From contig OY987266.1 in assembly GCA_963920665.1 (NCBI GenBank), forward strand, positions 563,001 through 627,000: DNA of 64,000 nt, in the 5' to 3' direction. A program made the translations under genes and the position numbers. Position 1 is the first letter of the stretch. Each line of letters starts with the position of its first letter. The stretch comes from Straminergon stramineum (taxonomy: Eukaryota > Streptophyta > Bryopsida > Hypnales > Calliergonaceae). The notes beneath the pieces were generated by a model. It saw only the letters and a list, made by a program, of their open reading frames with translations. It was not told the DNA's origin and searched no databases. This document shows positions 48,701 through 58,187 of the stretch, in pieces.

Positions 48701-49318
48701 TCGAATTATTGGATAATATAGCTATTTCGATGTCTTGGACTTTAACTTCTCTTGGATGCTAGCAAGGGCCAGCATTCAAGCTTGTCGTGCCACACGTCGG
48801 CACATTCTAGCATTTGAGGAGGACAAGGCTATCTTTGATGCCCTCATTGCTTCAGTCATGCGCACGGTTCCAAAACCGCCATGGCCACGCCCTCCTACAG
48901 CCGCTCTAGATCTTGACGACATGGATGTACCGGTCCAAGCTATTGTCAAGACATCACGATTCAGTAAGTAAGTTTTCCTCTGAGTTCTATGGTTTAAATT
49001 TACTGTTTTCTTCATGGGTTCATTTGATCTAATACTTTGTTCACTCGTTTTGATAGGCAAGACCCGACAGTGAAGAACTCTAAAAAGGTTCCATTTTTTT
49101 CCAACCCTGGATTTTTCCCAAGTCCCCCTAAGCCATTTCAACTCCCTATGTATGCTGAGGTGGTTTCCAAGGGTTTCATTGCCCGAAATCCGAGGCCAAC
49201 TTCTAGGGCCCATTTGGTAGATCCTCGTGTACTAGAGTTCATAGATGATTGTACTGCAGAATCAAATTCACAAACATCAGATAGTGAAGGTAGTTCGACC
49301 TCAGCCCACTTTGGCTGA
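42786..49318 (+). pseudogene. MULE cargo gene: ParB-like domain plus permuted amino-methyltransferase-like domain
   Basis: Inferred exons: 42,786-42,875; 44,223 to about 44,590; about 44,880-45,506; 45,627-45,816; 45,939-46,133; 46,200-46,436; 46,541 to about 46,800; possibly a micro-exon near 46,885; about 47,104-47,761; 47,959-48,309; 48,393-48,666; 48,763-48,967; 49,057-49,318. Most junctions are GT-AG and phase-consistent. Exon 3 has a ParB/Srx-like layout: Ile-Pro-Leu-Cys-Gln-Leu near its start and Phe-Val-Cys-Asp-Gly-Asn-Gln-Arg-Arg near 45,352-45,375. A Lys-rich linker (47,400-47,560) follows. The exons at 47,959-48,967 read in the order of beta-class N4/N6 methyltransferases: motif IV as Asp-Val-Pro-Glu instead of DPPY, then motif X and motif I as Val-Val-Asp-Cys-Thr-Thr-Ser-Thr-Thr, then Arg-Arg-His-Ile-Leu-Ala-Phe-Glu. 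In-frame TAG codons at 45,754-45,756 and 46,625-46,627 break it. Confidence 0.75.
43015..44010 (+). repeat. Tandem repeat of about 290 bp within intron 1 of the cargo gene
   Basis: Three good units begin near 43,020, 43,310 and 43,601, with a diverged fourth to about 44,010. Each contains a CCTCTCGGGCCCGAGAGG-type hairpin near its middle and the phrases CATTTCGGTGAATGTCGATT and GTGGGCTGCC. The short open frames in this stretch on both strands are produced by the repeat and are not genes. Confidence 0.8.
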
Positions 49319-49679
49319 AATATTGTTGTACACCACTATGGTATTTTCAATGCATGTTGGTGATTGACAATTTCTGAATTTCTCCTTTCTTTCCTATTTG
49401 AGGTCTACTTATATCATTTGAATGTTCGTGGCTCTAAATTGGATGATGTTATTCATAGTGATTTGAGGTTGCACTACCAAAATTGATTTAAAATCATAAA
49501 ACCCTAAACCTCTCACGTGACCTAAACCCACGGTTGTAGGTAGACTACACCTGCACGATCATAGGACAATTGTTTCTACAGAAAATGGGACCCTAAATCC
49601 TAACCACTTTTCAATTAAATGGAAACCTACAACGTAATCTTAGCCTTTTTCCGATGTCTTTCCCAACATGGCATCTATT

Positions 49680-50150
49680 CATAGGAAGTTCTCACCCACT
49701 TTCTCACCCATCTTCATCTTATTTTATCATCTACTTTCATCTATTTCTTGACACACTTTCATCCAAACCCTAAAATTCGTTCATCCATTTTTCTAATGAA
49801 ATTCATCCAAACCCTAAAATTCGTTCATCCATTTTTCTAATGAAATTCATCCATTATCCTAAACCACTTTCATCCCTTTCATCCAACTGCTTTCATTGAC
49901 TTTTTACAACCACTTTCATCCATTTCATCCAACTGCTTTCATCCACTTTTTACAACCACTTTCATCCATTTTCCATTGACATTCATCAAATTCTTCTTCA
50001 ACTTCAATCCAATTTCCCAAATAATTCTAGCAAATTTTTAATCCATTTATTCTTATAAATGTTTTTAAACCAATAACCCTAAACCCCGCTCACCAATCCT
50101 TGCTTCTCACTCACTGCTCACAGCTCCATGCTCACATACCAGCATTCCCC
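49680..50150 (-). repeat. Right terminal inverted repeat region of the MULE
   Basis: Complement of the left-end arrangement: CTTTCATCCA/TTCATCCACTTT variants, then GCTCAC/TGCTCACAGC variants, ending CATACCAGCATTCCCC. Within it a 47-bp unit is duplicated in tandem at about 49,757-49,853. Confidence 0.75.
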
Positions 50151-50160
50151 ATTCCCAAAA

Positions 50161-53100
50161 CAAGGTGGGACACGCGCCAAAGAAGTATTGGATCTTATTC
50201 ACTCGGATATTTGTGGAAAAATGCAAACATCCATACATTCAGATTCTTTATATTTCATCACGTTTATTGATGATTATAGTCACTATACAACTATATATCT
50301 TTTAAAGCAAATGTCTGATGCTTTTGAAAAATTTAAACAATATAAACAAATGGTTGAAAACCAAAAGAATAAGACTATCAAAGTTCTTCATGCTGATAAT
50401 GGCAGAGAATATAAATCCCTTGAATTCTGAAAATTTTGTGAAAAATATGGAATTTTGCATCAATTTACAATTCCATATACCCCTCAACAAAATGGGGTCG
50501 CAGAGCAACGCAATCAAACCTTAGTAGAAGGCTAGAAGTGATTGTCACTATGTTAAGTGATGCAAATTTACCTAAGGTTTTCTAGGGCGAAATGGCTATG
50601 ATTGCTTCATACATATAGAATCAGGTGCCAACTAGTGCCATTGATTCATATAGAACCCCCTTTGAACTTTGGACTAGTCAAAAACCTAACCTATTACATA
50701 TTAGGATATTTGGATGTAGAGCTTTTGCTCTAATTCCAAAAGACCAAAGGAAAAGGCTTGACTCTCATACAATAGAATGTATTTTCCTAGATTATAGTGA
50801 TGAATCAAAAGGATATCGATTAATGCAAAAATCCAATAATAAAATCATTTTATCAAGAGATGTAACCTTTTGGGAATCTGATATGTCTCCAAATGAAACC
50901 CCTTCATTAGTTAAAGAGACTACCAGTCAAGATGATTTATTATTGGATCTTGAACTCTTAAAGGATATGCCAACTATTAAGAAAGGTTCTTTAACACCTC
51001 CTTCACAAGAGCTTAACCTTATGTTGGAACATGTTCAAGAGCCTACAGTTGATGAAATTCCTACGACCACATCTTTCAATGAAAATCCCACTAAAGACAG
51101 TGTAAACTCAACCAATTTACCATCAAATTCTCCACAACAAAAATCACAATTTAGTGGAGGATCACCTCAATTCCAATTATTGAGAAAATCACAACGGGTT
51201 ATTACAAAACCCAAAAGACTTATTGAAGCTATAGAAGGATGATACCACCCTGGTCATCCAAACTACCATCAAAAAGCAATGATGTTACAAGTAAGTATTT
51301 TAACCGAGCCAACAACATATAAAGAAGCTTTAAGTCGTCTAGATGTGTCAAAATGGCAAGATGCTATAAATGAGGAGTTAAATTCTCTTATTAAAAAATA
51401 AAACTTGGGAATATGTTTCTTTACCTCCAAATAGAAAGGTAATTGGCAGTCGATGGGTTTTTAAACTAAAAACAAATTCCAACAACTCTATTAATAGGTA
51501 TAAGGCAAGATTAGTTGCCAAAGGCTATACGCAAGTGGAAGGAATTGACTATACTGAAACCTTCTCTCCGGTTGTTAAATTACCTTCAATTCATGTTATC
51601 CTAGCTTTGGCTACATTATATGATCTTGAACTGCATCAATTTGATGTAAAAGCTACATTTTAAAATGGATTTCTTGTTGAAGAGATTCATATGCATACTC
51701 CTGAGGGTGTACCACGTCCTCAACATCTTAACCATAATATTGTTTGTAAATTATTAAAAGCACTATATAGCTTGAAACAAGGCGCCCGTATGTGGTACCA
51801 ACGATTACATAATTATTTAATTCTTCTCGGCTTCACACGATGCCATGTCAATGTCGCATTATACATGCGTTCATTATGTGAAAATACATAATTGTGTATT
51901 AAATTGAAGGGTTTTTTCTAGAGTCTCAAGAAACAAATGGGGTCATACTCCACTTGAACTCTTTTTTTTACCTCTATTTGACAAACATTTAGTTCTTTGA
52001 TTTCTACATTAGAAAAAATATTTTAATATTTTAGTTTCTTTATTTGAAGTTGTAAAAAACAAAAAGTAAAGCTTGTTTTATCTTTTCTTTGGGTTTTTTT
52101 AATGGATTAGAAGTCCACGTAGATGATGTGAATAGACTTATCGAGGATAGGAGGTGGCCCATGGGTGTATTATGACCCATGTGGCATTTTAGTGGCCAAA
52201 ATCCACTAGCTTAGGTGGATGGCATAGAGGTTGAATTGGTAGATGAGGTGGAGGGTCATCTTCTTCCTCCTCTTTGTTTTGTTGAGGAGACCCGTCACTT
52301 TGTGAGGGCATTGCACTTTGTACACGGAGATTTTGGTAATGAAATTTTGAGAGCTTGTGTATCTTGTTTTTGTGTTTCCAAAAAGCTATCACTCATTAAG
52401 TTTGGAGTTAGTATGTGTAAGTTTGGAGTTTGGGAGTGAAGTGTTGTGGAGCTGCCTCAAACTTTCGAGAGAGTGAGCTTTGGTAGACTATAAAAGGTGG
52501 AAAGTATTTTAGATTTGGAGGAAACTTGGTGAGATTGTAGAGACTTTTTTTATCTTTCCAAAATGGGTTTATTTTCTTGATTTGGACTTAATATGTGAAA
52601 GTTATGGGCTTGAGAGTGAAAAAGTGAAGAGATACTTTCGGGTTTTCAAGAGAGTGAACTTTGGTAGACTATGAAATGTGGAAAGTAATTTAGATTTGAG
52701 TGAAACTTAGGAAGATTGTAGATATTCATGTTAACTTTTCAAAATGAGTTTATTTTCTTGATTTGGAGTTAGTATGAGAAAGTTATGGGTTTGAGAGTGA
52801 AGTATAGGTGAGTTGCCTTTGAGTTGGGAAGGGTGAATTTTGACCAACTATTAAAGTCGGATAGTATCTTAGTTTTGAGTGAATTTTGTAAAGGTCGTAG
52901 AAATTTTTGTTAGATTTCTAGGGACATATCATACTCTTAGTTTGGAGTTGTATAGCGGACGTGACGCTCATTCATCTATCAGACACTTCTTCAAGGGAAG
53001 TTTATGAAGGATATGACTTTGTTTCTACTATTTTTTACCACACATGATGTATATTGAGACTCCATGACATCTTTGGAGGGGTGTATGGAAATGTGATAGT

Positions 53101-54763
53101 ATTCTGGTTCACATGGCATCATCAGGGGGGTTTATTATTATATTTGTGACTTTGGCCACAGGATCTTCTATTATTTGGGCCACATCTAGTTGCAGCTAGA
53201 AGCCTAGCATTTTCCCAAGGTAAGGGCTCTCTACTCGACGCCGATCTCAATGTTTATATAAAAAGAAGTGATGAAGGAATAATCATTCTAGCAATTTATG
53301 TTGATGATGCTCTTGTTGCTAGTACTAATCTTCAACTTATATTGAATTTAAGAACTCTTTTTGAAAAAGAATTTGAAATGAGTTATCAAGGAGAATTACA
53401 ATATCTCCTTGGCCTTCAAATTGAAAGAAATAAGCACGAAGGTTGGCTTAAAATTAGCCAACCTAAATATCTTCGTGAAACACTTCACCGCTATAAAATG
53501 GAGACTTGTAAGCCTAAGTCTACTCCTTTTGAAGTTGGCTTGGTCTTGACAAAGGATGAGAGTCTTCAAACAAATGATGATCATTCTTCCAATCCAAGTT
53601 TTCCTTATTCACAAGCAGTGGGTTCCTTAATGCATATTGTAATTAATTCACAACCAGATGCTTATTATTCTATAAGTAGCTTGGCCCAATATCTCTCCAA
53701 TTCTAATGACCAACATTGGCAAGCAGTGAAGCATGTGCTACGCTATTTTAAAGGCTCTCTTGATGTCGGAATTACATATTGACGAATTCCACAAGGAAAT
53801 ATTTTAAGTGGTTATTCCGATGCCAATTGGGCAGGCGATCGCGATTCTCATCACTCTACTTCATGAAATTGTTTCCTGCTAGTTGGCAATGTTGTTTCGT
53901 GGTCAAGTACCAAACAAAAATTTGTTGCCCTTTCTAGTACTAAGTCCGAATATGTGGCACTTACTAAAGCCACTACTGAGGCAATCTGGCTTAGATAATT
54001 GCTTTAGGATTTAGGATTTGTGCCAGATAAACCTACTACTATTTTTGTTGATAATAAAAGTGTTATTGCACTAGCTAACAACCCAAAATTTCATTCTCGA
54101 AGCAAACACATTGCTATTCAATATCATTTTATTCGTGAATACCTTGAATCTCAAACTATTATTCTTCAGTATATTCCAACTACTATGATGGCCACGGATA
54201 TTCTTACTAAAAGTTTAAGTAAAGTTCCACATATAAAGTGTATGACCTTAATGGGTCAACTCCCTAATCCATCTCATATGGATGCTACCTCTTCAACTAC
54301 TTTCAATACTCAAATAGCTATTGCACAAGCCCTGTTATCTCATCATCTATTTGAACCTTCTTATCATCCTCCAAGTATTCATAGTGTTCTTTTGTCAAAT
54401 AATTGGACACTTCCACCTTTGTCCAAGCGTTGTCCAACTTATTCCCAATTGCTTCCCACTCAACAATTTTATAATTATCTCACCAATAATAAATTTATTC
54501 CTAATCCTTTGTCGCAAAGGGGAAGAGGGGAAAGACAAAGATACGAACAAAGACAAAAATATGAACAAAGACAAAGAAATGCTCAAGGACAAACATTTAG
54601 AAAAATTTTAGAAAATAATTATGACAAGTCTTTTGATAAATTCTTACACATGTTTTGTTCTCGTATGGCGGAATTTATAAAACAAAATACAATTGATAAA
54701 CCAACAACTCCGGTGTTTCATGGAAGACATCAAAAGGGTTTAGACAAATTAAAATTATTTTGA
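50161..54763 (+). pseudogene. Copia integrase, reverse transcriptase and RNase H segment (interrupted)
   Basis: Resuming after the MULE, the frame shows the integrase core: Ile-His-Ser-Asp-Ile (about 50,195), Phe-Ile-Asp-Asp-Tyr-Ser, His-Ala-Asp-Asn-Gly (about 50,390) and Thr-Pro-Gln-Gln-Asn-Gly. Stops follow near 50,428 and 50,534. The stretch 50,625-51,242 is the integrase C-terminal region. Reverse transcriptase begins after a frameshift near 51,400, with Arg-Trp-Val-Phe-Lys, Ala-Arg-Leu-Val-Ala-Lys-Gly and a TAA at 51,661. It is split by the 1.4-kb insert at 51,855-53,246 and continues with Tyr-Val-Asp-Asp (about 53,300). RNase H (Ser-Asp-Ala-Asn-Trp-Ala-Gly; Ser-Thr-Lys-Ser-Glu-Tyr) precedes an unusual C-terminal extension that is open to 54,763. 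Confidence 0.88.
51855..53246. mobile_element. Unclassified 1.4-kb insertion inside the reverse transcriptase
   Basis: The Copia frame breaks after TCAATGT (51,848-51,854) and resumes after TCAATGT (53,247-53,253). With one copy removed the frame reads continuously into Val-Tyr-Ile-Lys-Arg. A 7-bp direct repeat (8 of 9 if extended) is therefore the target duplication. No terminal inverted repeats are evident. The interior contains about three diverged tandem units of roughly 175 bp at 52,440-52,880 (phrases GAACTTTGGTAGACTATGAAA and GTTTATTTTCTTGATTTGGA). No protein is recognised. Confidence 0.6.
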
Positions 54764-54776
54764 AGGACTATAACTT

Positions 54777-54785
54777 AAGGGGGAA
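54777..54785 (+). promoter_or_regulatory. Polypurine tract
   Basis: AAGGGGGAA lies directly before the 3' LTR, the plus-strand primer position of LTR retrotransposons. Confidence 0.85.
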
Positions 54786-54993
54786 TATTAGAAATATTAT
54801 ATTTATATAAGTTATAGATCTAGCAATTAGGAGTCATGTCTCTTAGTAGCGTTGTACATCGTAACTCTAAGGGTCACGTCCTTGACTCTTCATGTTATCC
54901 TTCTCCTCATATATGAGGATGTACTTCTAATAAAATATACAATTTTATATTTGTCTCTTTGAGTAATATGTGATCCTCTTTAGCATTTTATCA
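54786..54993 (+). repeat. 3' LTR of the Copia element
   Basis: 208 bp, 96-97% identical to 33,383-33,592, ending TTATCA before the CACAT duplication. Confidence 0.93.
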
Positions 54994-54998
54994 CACAT

Positions 54999-56594
54999 TG
55001 CCTTACCAAAAGCAAGCTCCGACTTTATGCACCTTATCGATTCTGCGTAATTGTAACAAATTGTCTTCCATCAGCAAAAAGCTCTCCTCCAAATGCACCT
55101 TTTCTCTATTTCAAGCGTTCTTCACATTGTATCTGCTAATCATAAGCTCTACACTACGCTCTTCACATTTTGTCTGTCAACTCCAAGCTCCAAACTTCCA
55201 TTCCCACAAATTCCATGGGACAATGTTCTATTGATCTCCATTTTGGTAAGAAGAGATTTATACCCTTTAGCCAAGCCAAAAATTCTTAGCACTCATATCA
55301 CTTAACCCAAAAAGGACGAGACTTATAGTACTATCAAGGAATTTTGCCAAAAATGATTTGATTTTTGAACCAATAGGTGCCTTTTTCATTTCTATTGTAA
55401 TGTAGAAAGTTATCCATTGGCCTTTTTTGGCTGCACCATCCCTACAAGGTTAAAATAAGAGATCCTACTTATGATATAAATATTTGTATCCACACTTTGT
55501 AATTCATCAACTATTTTAGCCACACATTCAACCACAATTCAATACTACTAATATGTAGTGGCTAATACAAGTGGGCATGGCTTCTAAATTTTACTTTGTT
55601 GCACAATAAATAGGGTCTTTTGTTGCATTTTGTCATGACAACCACTTGTCAGTGTCAAGAATTAAATTATAGTAGTATCATTAAAAAATCAAGCAAATTT
55701 GTATAACAATTATAATTATTTGTCAAAGAACTCTCATTTTTTTAGTTACAAAAGGACAAATAACGACTATTATATTTTTTTTATTTATTATTTTATTTGT
55801 CAACCTTGTATATTAAAAGTCAATGAAATCATTCAAATATCATTTTTTTAAGACAATTGTGTAGAATAATTAAATTTTCCTATTCAAGGTCTATATTTTT
55901 CAATAGAAATAAGTGCATGAGAATTTATTATAAGTTTAAAAAAAATTGGGAGCAAAGCGAATACTCTTGCAATTAAAGAATTGGAGATTGATTGTTTTGC
56001 TTCTAATTAAAGTTAGAGGTGGTTGTAGTGAATTGAACCTAGTATGCCTTCTCTTCTACAATGACAATGAAAAGGCCTTGATGTTCATGTTACTAACTTT
56101 TGACATATAAAAGTTTATGAATAGTTAGAAAAGCATAAATAGATAATATGATAGACAAGCATTATAGATATATGATCAAAAGATCATTGAGAACTTGCAG
56201 ATTAGAATAAAGGGTGTGATCTTCTAATAAAACTTCTTTGAATCAATATCCCTTTGTATGATTCTTTCAATTTTTAACAATGCATTATGCAAGTGCAATT
56301 CTTTTTCTCTCTATAAATTCAATATACACATTAGTTATTGTTGTTATTTGTATATTTAATATAATAATAAACACAATTATATATCTCATACTTGTATGTG
56401 TCTATTGAAATATGATTCACATGCAAGATAACAAATATTTTGATATCAAATACTACCAATGAAATGATAAATGATCCCAAGACCCACCATTAGACTAAAT
56501 TTCAAATACAGGCTTTGCAATTATTGGGTCACTTCTTTGTAAATGTAATTAAGTCACAAGAGTACAATCCAAACAAGTGCTTAAAACCAAATAG

Positions 56595-56634
<40 letters not shown>

Positions 56635-57392
56635 TGTACAAGCTAGAACTTTAAATACAAAGGGTTAGATTGTTGAAAACTAAACATATTTATCTAATAC
56701 CATACTTGAGTATTAGCAAGGTTTTGCTTTTTTGAATCGTAGATAGACAACTTGCAATTAATCCCCAAAGTCCAAAGAGTCTCCTTGGAAGACTCTTGAA
56801 GATTCAAGTAGGTTCCATGATCACACAATTTTTGGCATGATTTTATAAAAAATAAATGAAAGTAAAGAAAATTGATCAATTTTCTGGAAATATAATTTTT
56901 ATTTCAATTAGATACTAGAAGAAAAAATTGGGTCCTCCAAACCAAAAAACAAACAAGTTTGGTTAATAAGAAAAATACAAAAAATCAAAAGAAATTTTTG
57001 ATATATTATATTTTTATCTATGTGGAAAGATTTGATTCATTCTATTTGGATAAGTAATAGAGCATCTTATTTTAGAAGCAATCTTAGCAAATTCTTGAGA
57101 AAATAATGCATTGGATCCATTTTTTAAATCAACTTTTATAATATTTCAAAACACAAGTTCCACATTGTTTAGTATTTATACTAGAACTATCTCATTGTTG
57201 GGATTAGTGTGTTTCAATTCCATCGTAGGGTTATCAACAATTTATTTTTTCCTTCTATCTCATATCTAGTTTGACTTAACTATTTCTTAAAGAATGAAAT
57301 GAAGGAGTATTATTTAGGATTTTTTTTCTCAAACTTTCAACTCCATTTTTCAACATAAATTTTTTTAATTAGGATTTGTAGTACATAAATTT
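54999..57392. other. Intergenic, no gene recognised
   Basis: Continuation of the DNA left of 33,378. AT-rich with chance frames only. Contains the TA microsatellite at 56,597-56,632. Confidence 0.45.
56597..56632. repeat. (TA)18 microsatellite
   Basis: Uninterrupted TA dinucleotide run of 36 bp. Confidence 0.95.
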
Positions 57393-57396
57393 TTAA

Positions 57397-58183
57397 CCCC
57401 TCACCGCCCAAGGGGACCAAAAGTGTCCTCACATAGTTTCAAGTCCGATTCAAAGTGCTATAACTTTTGCATCCAAAGTCCAAATTCAATACAACTTGTT
57501 GGAAAATTTGTTCTCTTTCATCTGGTTTGTGAGGTAAAATTTTCAGATCAATCCAAGATGTCCTTATTTTTTGGAAGCCAATCAAAGTTCACAGGTTCAA
57601 TTTGAGTTTACCAAACTACATTTGATGGCTACAACTTCAGGGGCTTGTATCTCCTTCAATAAATTTTTGTTTTCAAGAAAAATTTATGGGATTATGTTTC
57701 CCTTGAATTCTAATCATTGTGGTAAAATTTCCATGTCAATCTAATTTGTTTTGAATGATTGAGAGCAATTCAAAGTTCAAAAACCAAACATTTTTGGATT
57801 ACAATGAGCTTTAGCAACTTTTTCTTCTTCATATAGTGTCCATTTCTAATGAAATCTTTTGGAAAAGTTGTGCATACTAGTTTATCTTGTGATTATTGAA
57901 GCATTTTCTTGTTTACAGTTTTTTCATTTGAGTAGGTTTAGAAATCAACTTTCACTTGCAAATGTGTTTTGTAGGAAAATTCCATCAACTTTTTTCAACA
58001 CTACTTCATTATAATCTTGTAATCTATGTGGCCAAATGACTCAAAATTTGATTCATATCATTCTCAACATGTACACTATAAGATTCTATGGTTGAGATCT
58101 CTATAACTTAATGATGTATAGATCTATAACACTTCAAAAGCAATGATGTTTTTGAACCCAAAATGGCCTTGGGCTTTGAGGGG
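57397..58183 (+). mobile_element. TTAA-flanked MITE, piggyBac-like, subfamily B copy 1
   Basis: TTAA at 57,393-57,396 and 58,184-58,187 with termini CCCCTCACCGCC and GGGCTTTGAGGGG. It shares its interior with 62,510-63,472 (GTGCTATAACTTTTGCATCC, TTTTCAGATCAATCCAAGATG). Its right terminus also matches the end of the piggyBac transposase relic at about 30,322. It is non-coding. Confidence 0.78.
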
Positions 58184-58187
58184 TTAA

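Larger units (their letters stand above)
36081..50150. mobile_element. Giant 14,070-bp MULE carrying a transposase gene and a ParB-methyltransferase-like cargo gene
   Basis: A perfect 10-bp target duplication ATTCCCAAAA flanks it (36,071-36,080; 50,151-50,160). Excision restores the Copia integrase frame between Phe-Pro-Lys and Gly-Gly-Thr. The outer termini are inverted repeats with the core TTGCTAGCATGTGAGC on the left and ATGCTGGTATGTGAGC complemented on the right. They continue inward as degenerate GAGC-rich and then ATGAAAGTAGATGAAAAAG-type subrepeats for about 350-450 bp on each side. Two divergent genes fill the middle, separated by about 1.7 kb (41,098-42,785). A duplication of 8-11 bp and long terminal inverted repeats are Mutator hallmarks. 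Confidence 0.92.
33383..54993 (+). mobile_element. Ty1/Copia LTR retrotransposon with nested insertions
   Basis: The two LTRs are flanked by the 5-bp duplication CACAT (33,378-33,382; 54,994-54,998). A primer-binding site TGGTATCAGAGC follows the 5' LTR (initiator-Met tRNA type). A polypurine tract AAGGGGGAA precedes the 3' LTR. Gene order is gag, protease, integrase, reverse transcriptase, RNase H, which defines Copia. After subtraction of the Tourist-like MITE, the MULE and the 1.4-kb insert, about 5.3 kb remains, a normal size for the superfamily. The LTRs differ by 7 substitutions and one 2-bp indel in about 208 bp (about 3.4%), so the insertion is moderately old and all three inserts are younger than it. 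Confidence 0.93.

Noticed and set aside
49757..49853. Short tandem direct repeats considered as a CRISPR-like array
   Set aside because: Only two 47-bp copies without unique spacers, within a eukaryotic transposon end.
54395..54592. Ser/Leu/Phe-rich minus-strand frame, resembling a membrane peptide
   Set aside because: Antisense of the low-complexity Arg/Gln-rich Copia C-terminal extension.
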